In this document: piece after piece, positions 12,501 to 23,500 of the stretch | Layout: every line of letters begins with the position of its first letter | How positions within the stretch are numbered: the stretch's first letter is position 1 | Assembly (NCBI RefSeq): GCF_036417845.1 | Contig: NC_089984.1 | Location: 5,828,001 to 5,892,000 of the forward strand | From: Apteryx mantelli | Lineage: Eukaryota; Chordata; Aves; Apterygiformes; Apterygidae | Length of the DNA: 64,000 bases | Direction: 5' to 3' | Program-made: the position numbers and the translations under genes | Notes under the pieces: model-generated | What the model was told of the DNA's origin: nothing | What the model saw: only the letters and a program-made list of their open reading frames with translations | The model's database searches: none

Positions 12501-15500
12501 TAGCTTCATCCTAAAACTAGAGAAACATTTAGAAATAATTTTGCTGGCCACATAAAGCCCGTTTTGTTAAAGTCACTGAAGGAAGTGCAGTCAGACTGTA
12601 CAATGCACAGGGTAAGTCCTGTGTTCCTCATGCGCACGGAAGAAGATAGCAGCATCGTAGCTACCATAGATGCGTGTGCAGTGCAGCGCGCGCTGCTGAG
12701 GAGGCTAGCCTGACAGTAGGGGCGAGAGCTTAATGCCCTTTCCTGTGAGAAGGGCTTCACGGGCCGCGTAGGAAAACTTGCCTTGCAGCTTACCGTGCGA
12801 GCATGCGATGTGGAGAGAGAACTTCGTCCCCCAGAGCTGAGACAGACATCTTCCATACTGTTGAAGACATCTGAAAATATAAATGCTCTGTATTGTACTC
12901 TACATGCTGATTGCTAACAGACTACTGAAACTGCCAAAAGCCTACTAAGTTCTCCTCATCTCCTCATCCTTGCTTGGTTTATTTGATTTAAATTCCTAAC
13001 CTATTTCTGTTCCAGCTTAAACCTCAGATTGCTGGAAATAATGCTACTGAATTCAGTTGGTTATTTATTGGGCATACTTGCGCGTGATTTAACACCTTCA
13101 GATTAACCTTACGCTATGAATCAAATCCACCAACTATTAATCAGAATCTCTGCTCTGTAGGCATGCGCTCAAAAGCATTGCAAATGATTAACAGATTTTG
13201 GGTTGAAATGCATGGGTTAATTTCCAGAGTAACAACTGCTAAAATTTGAGCACAAATAGTGGTCACAGTGGGTGGGCTCTAGACATAAAAATAAGATGCG
13301 ACAGAAATTAGTCTCATAGACCCATCAAAATGGATTTTTGTTCTTTTAAGTCAAAGTGATTATAAAATGGCTACTTACCAAAATGGATCTTTTGGATAGT
13401 TTGTTAGCCTGTTGCAAGCTTCAGCTCTGCGGAGTGCTCAGCTTCCTCACTCTTTCCCCAGCTGTAATGAAAGGTAACATTCACATTATTTTCAGGTAAC
13501 GTAGACGCACAGGCTGGAGTGTGGAGGGGAAGCGGCTTCCTCTCTGAACACAGCGCTGGGCTTGCAGTGTACGCGGCGACAGAAAGTGCATTCTCACGCA
13601 TTTAGGCAGGGATTACTTATTCCTGTCAAAAGCTTCAGGAATTACTGCCACATTACTGCCAGGCGCTCTGTGGCTGAGAGAGGGCACTGCTTAATGAATC
13701 ACATCGTTAAGACTTTTAACGGCACTCGAAGATGTGTGTGTGCCAGGGAGGAGCGCAGAATGCAGAAAGCCAAATAGTGTAAGCAGCAGCATACCTGGCG
13801 CAGCAGCCGTCACGTACAGCTCCGCCACGAGGTCAGAACAGCCGGGAGCAGGAAAGAGGACAGGCCTATATGGGCAGAAACCCTGCAGCGAGCAGGGCTG
13901 GCGCGCTGCCTTCAGGGCATGCTTGGAGCCCCTCCTGCGAGAGCTCTGCCCCTAGCATGACTCCCAGTGAACCTGGGACTCCAGAGCTGTCTCACTCTAG
14001 CTCATCTTTGGCAAGGACAAGAGCAGAGACATGAGCGCGATTAAATAATTAAGCCTGTGGCTGTGAAGAGGATTTATGTACTAATTTTCAGACAACAAAG
14101 TTGTTCTTAACCATTAGCAACTTGGGCTCCTGCCTTCCCTGTCCCATAGAATTTTAAAATGCCTGCTTTATTTGAATTAATAGGTACACTCATATTTCAT
14201 CCTCCCTTCCTTCCAAATAGAGGGAATGAATTCATTTTTCTGCATGAGTTTGTCTGCTGCTGGCACTGCAGCTGTATGTCACTGACTCCTCTATATAATC
14301 AAAATGAAACGCTTATTAAATCTGCTTGCTTTTATTCACAGAAAGATGAGCCAGATGCTTTTAAGGAACTGGGAACAGGCAACAGAATTGCTACTTGGTT
14401 GTTTTATGTAAGTGACATATTCCTGTCATGTGCTATTGCCAAAAATATCTATCTCTGCATATTCTATATAGTTGAATGATTTCATTAAATTTTTTATTGA
14501 AGTGACTCGCAAATGAAGGCAGCCAGTAACTTAGTGGTAAATATGGGTATCTTCTTACCCAGAAATAATTGTTCTTACACGTATTCCTAAGGAGGATTTA
14601 AACTATTTGACTGTCTGTTCACTTTTATATCTACATAGGTATTTACAGTATGCTCTATGCCAAAACATTTGAGCAGGTAACATTCTGGGACAAGGCTGGC
14701 TATCTGGCTTTGCACAAAGTGGGTGGGTTTTAGTCTTGTTTTATTAGGCTATTAGTCACACAGTCTTTGCTCTCTAATGGGAAGGTAAAAATTAAGTTTT
14801 TCGGTACCTTAATTTTATTTTACTAAAACGTGGCACTTTGGGAATGCTTTGGCTTGCAACTTACCTGGGCTGTTTTCCACCTTTTCAGATGAGTGATGTG
14901 TCAGCAGGGGGAGCTACTGTCTTTCCGGAAGTAGGAGCTAGCGTTTGGCCTAAAAAGGTAAGCAGGGGTTTTGATCCCCTATTAACCATTCCTCTCTCCA
15001 TCTCCTCAAAACTATGGCAGATTGTATATTTGAATGTTGAAAAGGAAACTATGAAATGAGCTTGCTGAGAGATGATTAGAGCGTTGTTCATGGCAGCACA
15101 GTAAGTGAAGCCACTGGAGCAGTACTAGTGATTCCAGGGGTGCTGTTCACCTGTGTTAAGCTTCTTATACAAGTAAGTCAAGACCTCTGATCTACTGTGT
15201 GTTAAGTCCAAAACATAACTATGACTTAACTACTTCCAATGTATAAACTTTACAAAACATTTAAGGAAAACAGTACTTCAAAACACATTTTAAAAATATT
15301 CGGATCTGCGAGTAGGTTTCTTACTGCTGTGGTGGTTTTATAGATTTGTCTTGGGGCTTCCGTAGGGAGTTCTGTCCGAAATTCTGTGCTCCTGCTAAGG
15401 CTTTTCCCTCAGAGGGGTCAGGAATAAGGGCTGTCTTTGCTAGCCTGCTGCTCATTTTTAGGAAACTGTCCTGCTTTTCTAAAAGTAGTCAGAGTCGAAT

Positions 15501-16247
15501 GAAATTGGCTTAGAGTAAAGAAAAATAAATAAAAAACAAGAATATGTGAGTCAAAGGAGACTCATTCCTTAGGAAAGCAAATTTTAGAAAATGGAAGAGA
15601 CTCTTCAATTTTAAAGGAACATTTGAAATACAAAGACACCTACCTTTATGATGAAGTAGTGCTGGGGTGAACGTGTGCATCACAGAGCAAGATGCTGAGA
15701 GTCTCCACTGCGATTTCTGCAGGGCACAGCTGTATTCTGGTACAATCTCTTTCCAAGTGGAGAAGGCGACTACAGCACACGGCATGCAGCCTGCCCAGTA
15801 CTAGTTGGAAACAAATGGGGTAAGTACCCCTTAAGTTGTTTTAAGTGCCTGTGAGTGAGAGGTTCAGGATTTGTTTGTGGGTTTAGTTTTCTTTTTCCTT
15901 TGGACTTCATGATGGGATAAAAAGCAGCCAAAACTGTTAGTTCCTTTATAAAGGAAAGAATTTAGTACCAGGGATCTACTTTAATAGTCTTTCATAATTT
16001 TGCAGCTATGGGAAGTTTTTTCTTCTTGGATTTATGAAACCAGCTCCACATTTGCGTGTATGTGTGTGTATGTTAAAATGATCCTTTGCTTAACTGAAAG
16101 CTATCAAACAGCATGTATTTAAACAGAAGCTGGAGCTACACAGGTGCAGTGATCAAATACCTTTATGTTTTTGCAGTATCCAATAAATGGCTCCATGAAC
16201 GGGGACAGGAATTCCGAAGACCGTGCACTTTATCAGAGTTGGAATGA
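336..16247 (+). CDS. P4HA1: P4HA1, collagen prolyl 4-hydroxylase subunit alpha-1 (3' part of gene, 10 exons of which 2 pairs are alternatives)
   Basis: This gene encodes the catalytic alpha subunit of the ER-lumen alpha2beta2 enzyme that hydroxylates X-Pro-Gly prolines in procollagen, using Fe(II), 2-oxoglutarate, O2 and ascorbate; the beta subunit is PDI. Joined exons give about 234 C-terminal residues ending in LSELE and a TGA at 16245-16247. The family is about 530 aa, so the N-terminal dimerisation and peptide-binding regions lie left of the window. Catalytic residues are visible: HFD (iron His and Asp) in the 54-nt exons, the distal His in TRHAACP, and the 2-oxoglutarate Lys in VGNKW. 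All introns are GT-AG except one GC-AG. Exon phases join cleanly: 177, 71 (either copy), 100, 54 (either copy), 66, 69, 97, 71. Odd points are the two clusters of duplicated exons. The family assignment is certain. The use of each alternative exon is inferred from splice sites and open frames. Confidence 0.97.
513..3207 (+). other. P4HA1 intron before the 71-nt exon pair
   Basis: 2.7 kb of noncoding DNA with a short (GT)n run near 572-584. No open frame here resembles a protein. Nothing else was recognised. Confidence 0.85.
3208..3278 (+). CDS. P4HA1: P4HA1 alternative exon, 'exon 9' type
   Basis: 71 nt, phase 0 to 2, 23 codons plus AG, beginning LRRATISNPITG and ending YRISK. Human P4HA1 has the same motif in its exon-9 isoform. 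The acceptor (gcttcacag) has a weak pyrimidine tract, while the donor (gtaaga) is strong. The exon is 15/23 identical in protein to the 71-nt exon at 4362. Because 71 is not a multiple of three, including both or neither would shift the frame, so the two must be used alternatively. Confidence 0.9.
3279..4361 (+). other. P4HA1 intron between the two 71-nt alternative exons
   Basis: 1.08 kb. It is long enough to splice, so exclusivity of the two 71-nt exons must come from regulation or from decay of frameshifted products rather than steric blockage. Confidence 0.8.
4362..4432 (+). CDS. P4HA1: P4HA1 alternative exon, 'exon 10' type
   Basis: 71 nt, phase 0 to 2, beginning LSRATVHDPETGKLTTAHYR. 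It has a strong acceptor (tttctctttttgtag) and donor (gtaagg). It is the mutually exclusive partner of the exon at 3208, with the same length and phase. Human isoforms carry the equivalent pair. The stronger acceptor suggests it is the default choice, which is an inference from splice-site quality only. Confidence 0.93.
4433..10255 (+). other. P4HA1 large intron
   Basis: 5.8 kb of AT-leaning DNA. It holds homopolymer runs, A15 at 8498-8512 and G13 at 9002-9014, and a purine-rich stretch after the latter. No exon or transposable element was recognised. Confidence 0.85.
9002..9014. repeat. Poly(G) tract, 13 bases
   Basis: A pure G run followed by about 40 nt of purines in a P4HA1 intron. The length is uncertain for technical reasons. 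Confidence 0.9.
10256..10355 (+). CDS. P4HA1: P4HA1 exon (SAWLSGYES... to ...STAEELQ)
   Basis: 100 nt. The first T completes the Ser codon begun by either 71-nt exon, followed by 33 codons starting AWLSGYESPVVSRINTRIQD and ending AEELQ. The acceptor is ttacaacttag and the donor gtaaac. It forms the entry of the double-stranded beta-helix catalytic domain. Confidence 0.95.
10356..12063 (+). other. P4HA1 intron before the HxD exon pair
   Basis: 1.7 kb, noncoding. I see no additional copy of the 54-nt exon here. Confidence 0.85.
12064..12117 (+). CDS. P4HA1: P4HA1 HxD exon, copy A (FDFGR)
   Basis: 54 nt, phase 0, 18 codons, VANYGVGGQYEPHFDFGR. It carries the iron-binding His-Phe-Asp triad start. 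The acceptor is tctttcaccgtag and the donor gtaagt. It is 17/18 identical in protein to copy B, 63 nt downstream, with the only change Gly for Ala. From memory the published chicken protein has the FDFGR form, so copy A is probably the main exon in birds. Confidence 0.92.
12118..12180 (+). other. 63-nt intron between the two HxD exons
   Basis: It starts gtaagt and ends ctctttttcag, with a pyrimidine-rich interior containing repeated CTTCTT/TCTCC motifs that resemble PTB sites. At 63 nt it is at or below the usual lower limit for vertebrate introns, so splicing copy A directly to copy B is probably hindered. It is also a multiple of three with no in-frame stop (21 codons), so retention would not break the frame, although that can occur by chance. 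Confidence 0.75.
12181..12234 (+). CDS. P4HA1: P4HA1 HxD exon, copy B (FDFAR), GC donor
   Basis: 54 nt, phase 0, VANYGVGGQYEPHFDFAR, the form found in human P4HA1. It has a strong acceptor (gtttctctttttcag). The donor is cgg|gcaagt, a GC-AG type site with otherwise good consensus. Compared with copy A there are 13 differences in 54 nt, 12 of them silent. The duplication is therefore old and both copies look constrained. Confidence 0.85.
12235..14341 (+). other. P4HA1 intron after the HxD exons (GC-AG from copy B)
   Basis: 2.1 kb, noncoding. It is removed from copy B's gcaagt donor, or as part of a longer intron from copy A's gtaagt at 12118. Nothing else was recognised. Confidence 0.85.
14342..14407 (+). 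CDS. P4HA1: P4HA1 exon (KDEPDAFKELGTGNR...)
   Basis: 66 nt, phase 0, 22 codons, KDEPDAFKELGTGNRIATWL then FY. The acceptor is tttattcacag and the donor gtaagt. It is a constitutive core strand of the catalytic domain and joins either HxD exon in frame. Confidence 0.95.
14889..14957 (+). CDS. P4HA1: P4HA1 exon (MSDVSAGGATVFPEVG...)
   Basis: 69 nt, phase 0, 23 codons, MSDVSAGGATVFPEVGASVW then PKK. The acceptor is ccaccttttcag and the donor gtaagc. It is part of the conserved beta-helix core. Confidence 0.95.
15723..15819 (+). CDS. P4HA1: P4HA1 exon with distal iron His and 2-oxoglutarate Lys
   Basis: 97 nt, 32 codons plus G, from GTAVFWYNL to VGNKW. TRHAACP holds the third iron ligand His. 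The Lys of GNKW binds 2-oxoglutarate by family knowledge. The acceptor is tttctgcag and the donor gtaagt. Confidence 0.96.
16177..16247 (+). CDS. P4HA1: P4HA1 last coding exon
   Basis: The acceptor is tatgtttttgcag. TA completes Val, then SNKWLHERGQEFRRPCTLSE and LE, with TGA at 16245-16247. This is the usual C-terminus of the alpha-1 subunit. The 3' untranslated region follows without an intron. Confidence 0.96.
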
Positions 16248-16613
16248 TGCAGACTCCTCCTTTTTCTCTTCTGTATTCAGTTTGTGTAAAATGCACAGAT
16301 CTTCTACAGTTTACAATTGACTAACACTCCACTACAGGTTCAGTCTTCAACTACACCAGTGTTTCATCTGTGGACAAAACAAACATGCTTTTAGTTCCCT
16401 CTAAAATATCCCTTTACTGTTTTATACACAGAATATATTGACTTTAAAAGTCTGTGAGTGTTACAGAAAAAAAGGACAAAATACAGATCAGAGCCACAAC
16501 TAACAGTGGTGTTGCGTGTGGTGTGCCCTTCACCGTTAGCCTCGCTGATCAGCACGGAAAGCCAGCGATTGTTTGCTTTAGAGTCCTCGCAAATGTCAGT
16601 CTGCCAATGGTGC

Positions 16614-16619
16614 AATAAA
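16614..16619 (+). terminator. AATAAA, possible early P4HA1 poly(A) signal
   Basis: A perfect hexamer about 370 nt after the stop. It could give a short 3' UTR. Confidence 0.3.
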
Positions 16620-17058
16620 TGCTGACCAGATGATGTAATGGGAGGACTCTTTTCTAGGAAGGCTGTATTAAACCAGTTCATATTCCTAAATTTCCAGACA
16701 TCGGACTCCTTGCTCTTGTAGAGTGCCTGACCACTACTGTTGAAAACTGTGGGCATGCTTTGCGTTTCTCTGGGAAACAGGTTATTATTGTCTGTTTTAG
16801 CCTGTTTTTCCACTTCCACAATAGCCCAAATTTGTGAACTGTCTTCCTTTTTATGCCTCTGGTGAATTTGGCTCTTAACCTTGAAAACGTGAGCCAGCAG
16901 TTCCGTGTGCGTAGATGAGATGCTTTAGCAGTGTTGTGTCAAATGCTCACCTGCATCAGGGCAGCCTGACAATTACAGCCTGTCTCCCCTCCGTTTTTTT
17001 TCTTAAGTAAGCTTGTCCACATAACAAGAAACAAATGCTGCTTTTATTCTGTCTTAGT

Positions 17059-17064
17059 AATAAA
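17059..17064 (+). terminator. AATAAA, favoured P4HA1 poly(A) signal
   Basis: A perfect hexamer about 810 nt after the stop, followed within 35 nt by a G/T-rich stretch (gggcagtggggatggg) of the kind that helps cleavage. Confidence 0.45.
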
Positions 17065-18587
17065 CTCTTACATCTATTCCTTGGGCAGTGGGGATGGGAA
17101 TGTTGCCATCTTCATTAATCAAAGTAATCGTGCCTTAGGATACTGGAATTTCAAATTGGTTTTGAGACTTCAGGTGATTAGGTAATCATATGTAGTCACC
17201 ATAGAACGCTCTTATTCCTGAAAAGCCAACTTTGTCCTCTCAGTTCTTGAGTGTTTTGTGAGAAATAGATGGCCTATTTATAATCCTAAATCTTTTTTTA
17301 GATGCCTTTTATTTTGCATATGTGTTTTCTGTTGGGGATGCTGAATGCATGCCATAGCAGTGTCATGCCTTTAATCACAGGGCGACTATTTGCACAGGAT
17401 GCTAGAGAAGGTACCTGCTCTTGATAGTTTGGTGTCACTTACCTGGTGGAGGCTGCCTCCACTGCAGCAGAGCGCTTTGTGCTGCCTCCCCCTCCTCTTA
17501 GCTGTCACTGGTGCTCGTGAGCGAGGAAGCACAGGGAAGTGGGCCTCCTTCAGAGGCTTTGGTGCTGCTTACTTCACTACTCCTCTCCCCACCAACCAGG
17601 GTCGGAGTTTTCCTGTTTCGTGGCCAGCGTGCAGAAAAACAGTCCCCGAGTCACTGGTGCCCGCACTGGAAGAACTTGCTTGTTAGTGACTTTCAGGTAC
17701 CTTAGCTTGTGACAAGTCATCCTTACAATGAGATGAAGTTGAAACCTCTGAGGGAGATGAGACTGTGGCTGCTGTAGCTGTTGAACTTTTGTTCTGCTGT
17801 TCAAATCCCTGCAGGAGAAATAACTGCCGTCCCTGCTGCCTGCCAGCACAGAAAGAGCCCAGCGGAGCAGGGGCAGAGGCTGCAGGGAGGGTCGCTTTCC
17901 TAAGACGTTTTTCAACAGCAGCATTTATAGCAAAACATCTAAATATTCCACTAGCATGAGGACAAGAATCAAAGTGAGCTGCACCAGACTCTGCCTGTCT
18001 TAAAACAGTCTAATTTTCTGGATGATGACGGTTTTACTGATGTAGGGGTCAAAGCCTGAAGTCTTTACCAAGGAAAAAATTCCAATTTTAGTTAATTGGA
18101 TTTTCTGCCTCAATAAAATCTTGAAAAATGAGCCAAAAGGTAGAAGAGACCAACTACTAACATGTTAGAAATACCTCTGGAGCAATGAGAATACAGTTTA
18201 AGGTACTATAGTTTGAGAAACAGCATACTTTCAAAAGGCATATTTATAAAAGACACTTAAAATCTTTGCTGGAAAATGCATTGTTAAATTTCTAAACCTA
18301 TTAGCAATGAGACCTACAGAATGCTCAACCTTAGCCCTGCACCTTCTTGTGTTTTGCCAGTGATTTTTCAAAGATGTCAAACAAAGTCCATCCTGCACTT
18401 TAGAAAACAGATAAAAAACAAGAAAAAAAAAGTTCCCCCTCACTGCTGTACTGCTCATTTCATCAAAATTGCTAGTACAATAGAGCAGTGTCTGAATAAA
18501 ACAGATTTTCACCGAAGTGAGTTATCAGAGCATACTTTTTGTTCGCTAGATTGTAACTATTAAAAAGCGTAACATATTTCTACTTAC

Positions 18588-18728
18588 CTCAGTTTTCTCC
18601 CTTTTACACAGTGTCAGTAGATTCATCTCCACTCTTATCTGTGGTTTTTCTTTCCCATCCTGTTGGCTCTTTTAAGCTGTTCTTTTGGTAACGATGGCTG
18701 CCACTAGTAACTATGTCCTGCCACTTTC
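18588..18728 (-). ncRNA. Exon-like segment on minus strand (acceptor and donor both strong)
   Basis: Read on the minus strand, a textbook acceptor (ttctttttcttgcag) precedes 18728 and a strong donor (ctgag|gtaagtag) follows 18588, giving a 141-nt exon. One frame is open for about 40 codons, ends in TDTV and then hits a stop before the donor. Nothing matches a family I know. It could be a noncoding exon or the tail of a small coding gene. Without transcript data it is only a candidate. Confidence 0.3.
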
Positions 18729-19812
18729 CTGCAAGAAAAAGAACACAATAGATAATAGGGTGTTAGGAGTATTATTCTGGGGCATTAACTTTCCTCTCAC
18801 TAGCTCAAAGGCATCTACAAATGCTTGTCTAAAAGCCAGTCTTGGGTAGCTAACAAGCACAAAAAGAAATCAATGTATTATCACCATGGACACGTTTAGT
18901 AAACAGCATCTAGTTTTGCTATTACTGAAAAGCTGTTTTTCTAAAGTGCAAAGAGGAGTTCCTCAACACATTAAAATAATTAATAGCTAAAGATTGTGGA
19001 ATTTAAGTAAGGTAAAAGACAAATATTGGATGAAGCGTGCCAGTGACTGCTTTAGATACCGTCACGTTGGAAGAAAACACCCTGGTCTCTTATGTGTCGG
19101 ATTAAAAAGGGAAGGGTTGGAGCAATGAGAAATTACAATTTGGTTGTAGCAAGCAATGACTTCCCACCCCTGTTCAAGCAACATCAAAAGAGGAGCAGCA
19201 AGCATGAAAGAAGTTGTTTTGCAATGTCTGACCTGGGAAGTTTGCTAACCACTTTACCTCCCTCATCTCACTTACTGCTGAGTATTTCTAGTATTAACAG
19301 GATTTTAAGAATGGGCTTTTAAGAGGCATTGTTTAGGTAGTTAAAAATGTTTCAGTGCATGACTTTTTAAGGCAGTGAACTGCTCAATGACTTGCAGTTC
19401 TTCAGAGAACAGATATGGTTTGTCTTTTGCCAGTGGAAAATTTTGCTTGGTTTAAAAAAGAAAAATCCCCAAAAGCACAAACTCAAGTCTGCTGAGGCAC
19501 ACTAGACTGAAATCTTCCAAGCCAGATTATTAGAAGAGAAAGGGTAAGCTTTTTTTTTTTTTTTAAGGTTATAGACAATCCATATTTCATCTTTCTCCAT
19601 TGCAACAGTGTTCATACACCTAATACTAAATGTGTAAATGATAACACAGGCGGTATTGTTGCTTTCTGCCTTATCCTTTCATTTCTCAAAGGGCTTTTGG
19701 ATCAAGAGCTTGGCTCCTGTGTGAATCTAGTTTTGTATTAAAGATGATTGAAAACTGTTTGGCTCACAGTGACTGACAATTGCGAAACTGCCTTACTGTT
19801 AAATTTTTTTGT

Positions 19813-19818
19813 AATAAA
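19813..19818 (+). terminator. AATAAA, possible distal P4HA1 poly(A) signal
   Basis: A perfect hexamer in a T/A-rich stretch, followed 12 nt later by a genomic A12 run (19831-19842). Further AATAAA copies occur at 18112-18117 and 18495-18500. A long 3' UTR ending here is possible. The A-run could also cause false priming in cDNA data. Confidence 0.3.
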
Positions 19819-20148
19819 AGTTTTTAATGTAAAAAAAAAAAAGGCTTAAAATAAAAGCCACTGCCATTAGCAGTGAAAAAATCCTCCACATCAAACTCTC
19901 ATCGTATATGGCTGTTGTAAATCTGATCATACAGATCTTTCTCACCAGATGTGTTTTCTGAAAACTAAGCTCATTTGTTTCACTTCATAATCTAGCTGGG
20001 CAGGTGCAGAAGATGCTCCTATGACAGATTACTATTAAACACCTCCTCAGACCTGAACTTTGGGTCTCAACTGGAAGCACACAGCACTAATGGACTGGAA
20101 AAGAGGACAGAAGAAAAGGCTGGACTGAAAGCATGTTGTGTGGAAAAA

Positions 20149-20162
20149 ATATATATATATAT
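20149..20162. repeat. (AT)7 microsatellite
   Basis: A short dinucleotide run in the P4HA1-PLA2G12B intergenic region, preceded by A5. Confidence 0.9.
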
Positions 20163-20442
20163 CAAGAAAAGGAGGGAGGCGCGTGTCTCACTGCTGTGGG
20201 ATTCATTAAGGAGCTGGGAATTGCACAAGCTCCTCTATTCTGTCCTAGCTAGGTCCTGCCAACAGGCAGGGCAACAGTGTCAGTGGCTAAAAGACCCTTT
20301 TTGGGGGATGATAAAGTCTTGTGCTTCCTGAAGCCAAGAGTTCAAACAAACACCCAATTTGAACAGTTTGGGGAGGGGTGACAGATCAGAATATCCTGCA
20401 ACACAAACACCAACAGCATGATGGGGGGAATAGAACACTTAC

Positions 20443-20568
20443 ATGTAGGAAGTTTAAGTTGAGTTCTTCTTTAACTGAGACTTCTGCTGCAGCTTACACG
20501 CAATTGCCATTCCTGTGCTTTGCTCTTTCAAAATAGTGGTCCTAGTAGTTTCTGCGGTCATCAGGAAC
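20443..20568 (-). ncRNA. Exon-like segment on minus strand
   Basis: A minus-strand acceptor (ctactcttgttgcag) before 20568 and a strong donor (acat|gtaagtgtt) after 20443 frame 126 nt. One frame is open for about 37 codons before a stop near the donor. I do not recognise the peptide. It is a candidate exon of an antisense or intergenic transcript. Confidence 0.25.
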
Positions 20569-23500
20569 CTGCAACAAGAGTAGCAAGGGCTAGTTAGAAG
20601 CCTTAATCCTTTCGTCTGTGGAATGGTACAGTTAAGCTTAGCTTGCAGTTAGGCAACCTTTTTTTCCCTACCCCATGTGGCCCACAGGCGGAGATGATTT
20701 GGCAGCCACTGGAAGCAAGTTTAAAGCATACCTGCAGTTTGTGATTTTATTGGAAATCTGAATGTATTCCATCCCCAGCTATTCCATACATTACTGCTAA
20801 ACATCTTCCTTGTGACTCCGCAGCAAAACCAGGTGGGTCGATGCCATAAGAATACGAACAGAGCCACACAGCTCTGTCCTTTAAGGGCACCTGCTTACTC
20901 CAACTGCCCTGACTTTCAGGGTGTTTCTGCTGGGCTAATTTCCAGTTGCTCGCCCCTTAGACACCATTTCCTTGCCCTGGGCCAGCGATGGCTGAGGCCA
21001 GCTCCCTCCTTCGCGGGTACACACTGTCAGCTGCAGCTGTGAGACATGACCACTGGGCCAGTGTTACCATGCCAGCAGAAGGCACTGCCCGGGCTTAGCG
21101 CAGAGGCCTCGCGGGGCGAGCCCAGCCCACGGCCTGCCTCTCGCAGCAGTCAGACACGTTGCCCTGCCTTTGCTTGGTTTGTGTTGCAGCCGCACAGGGT
21201 TTGGGGGTGGAGAGGGCCTAGACAACCCTTACCACCACTCATGGAGGAGCTGTGGGGGGGAAATTGTGGTTGCCTCTGTGCCACTCTTGAGCAGCACTTA
21301 AGTGCTGTGACCTCCCACCACCCCAGGGTAGCCAGGGCAGAGCTGTCCCACAGGGGTCTTCTGGCACAACTACACCCACTGCCGCGGCCCAGCACCCGGG
21401 GGGGAGTCCCACTGGATAAGAACTGCTGTAGCTTACAACTAAGCAACACGGGGTAGCATCAGGGATAAGGCAAACAGCCTGCAAATTGCCGCAGGGCAGG
21501 ACAATTCAGGAAGAAAAAGGACGGGTCCGATGGTATCCGTGCTTATGAGAGAGGGGATGCACAGCACAGAAAGCTGAAATGATGGGTCAGGACCCATGGA
21601 GAGAACCTGGATGGAGCCCCCCGCAGGGAGCAGGTCTTCAACCCCACACCCATTCTCCCTGCGGCAGCTGAACTCTGACCTCCTCTATTAGGAACCTGGA
21701 CATTTCATCATCAAGCTGCTTTTCTTGTTCCAATAATCAGTGACTCATCTGCCTCCCAAGCCAGGCTTTGAACCAACAGCAGATTACCCAGGAACCTTAA
21801 CTGCAAGCAACCTAGTCCCCTTTAGGCCATGCTTAAACATCAATCAGCAACTCATCCAACTGACCAAACCAGATACAGAAAGAGCTCCATCTCTACACTC
21901 TCCTTCCTCCCCCACATCCCCAACAGAACATGAAGGGAAGAATCCTCACAACACAAGCCTCTGCGTATAAGTAACATTGTACTCTAAAAAGAAATGCACA
22001 AAAGGAATTGGACCTGCTCCTGCGCTTCCCTGTCAGGAGCTGAGCTCAGGCATGCAGGGGTCGGCATGTGCTTTGGCACAACTGATGTGCAAAGCCAAAA
22101 GAGGGTTTTCAGCTCTGTCCAGCACGGGAGCAGATGACATGGATACATGTGTACAGCTGCACTGCCGTGCACTGGGTGCACGGTGCTCCTTGTGGCTGCA
22201 GTCAGCTTTCGCTCCTGTTGAACAGGAGCACGGGCTGCCAACTGTCTGATAGTGTCATTAGAAGTGACTCATCACAGCCTGAGGGCTGCTCTATATTTAA
22301 GCATTACAGAGTGAGAAATGCATGTATGGAGTTAGGAGCTGCTTATCCTGAGGCTGAGATAAGGTTCAGAAATGGGTTGTCAGAGTTCATCATCGTGGCA
22401 AAAAATATACATATCTCTTAGACAGATAAAGACTGGCAGAGGGTGGGGGGATTTGTAATCTCAGAGGGTCAAAGAGAGGCCAGACAACCTGCTAAGTACA
22501 GGCTATCCACATCTGCTTTAAGAAGTCCTCACTTCTGTTGAGCCTGAGCAGTGATTCCCTACACGGAGATAACTGTGTGTGTTGGGGGGGAGTATGGGGG
22601 GGATATGCGGCATTTGTTAGTTTTACTCCATCCAACATTTTTTCTTGTCTTTAAATCTTGGAATTTGGGTGCAACCAAGATATTTGCAGCTTGATTCCAA
22701 ATTTCTCAAGAGCCTGGGGTGAGAAGGGTGGAAGGAAGCAGGAAGAAGGAAAGAGGACGGGTCATCCCTAGGGCAGGGTCAAGGGGCTGCCGCATTCTTG
22801 GTGAAGCAGTAAAAGACAATAAGTCACAAAACTTTGTGCCCGGATAACAAGTGACTAACCAGCAAGAAAGTTTCTGATTCCTCTTTTCCCAGACTCTGCG
22901 TGCTGCCGGCTGCTCCCTCCTCCTCCACTGCCCTGCTTAGCTTCCCTAACAAATTCCAATTGATTTTGCAAATGGCCCTGGCTTGGCTGCCTCTGCCCAG
23001 AGCCACCCCCCCCCCGCCAAGGCTGCACGTCCTGTGCGGCGTAGCATGGACAGCTCATGCAACAGTCACTGCGTTTTGCATTCCCTGCAATCCTGCCAAC
23101 AATTTTTCCCTAGCTGCCCACATTAAACAGCACATGGATCAGCCACTAGGGAATAAGGACTAACAAAGAAAGCCATATTCTGGAATTAACTCCAGAGCAA
23201 CTGTAAAAGGCTCAGCATAAAAGCACAGCACCAAGCACAGCCACCCAGTGGCTCTACAGGATGTTTTCAAGTTACTTCTGAAAGCTATTTTGGTCTTTTT
23301 TACATTAATTTCTGTCAGACTCTTCCTGAGGGCTGGGAGCACTACGACTGCAATCCAGCACGTCGTGCAGGGCAGCAATTCAGCCAACAGGGACATAAAC
23401 TGCTCCGCACAGTGCAAGACAAAGCACGGGAATGCTGAACCTGGTTTTCCCTCTACCAGCATTTGTTGACAACAATTTCTAATGAGTGTGGCCCACTTCC

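Larger units (their letters stand above)
14408..16176 (+). other. P4HA1 last three introns (14408-14888, 14958-15722, 15820-16176)
   Basis: Three short GT-AG introns of 481, 765 and 357 nt separate the final coding exons. I see no features in them beyond splice sites. Confidence 0.9.
16248..17085 (+). other. P4HA1: P4HA1 3' untranslated region (proposed extent)
   Basis: AT-rich sequence after the TGA, ending near the AATAAA at 17059. The length of about 0.84 kb is close to what I recall for mammalian P4HA1, but other hexamers leave the true end open. Confidence 0.5.

Noticed and set aside
16391-16819. A 142-codon minus-strand open frame in the P4HA1 3' UTR
   Set aside because: AT-rich, no recognisable domain, antisense to a 3' UTR.
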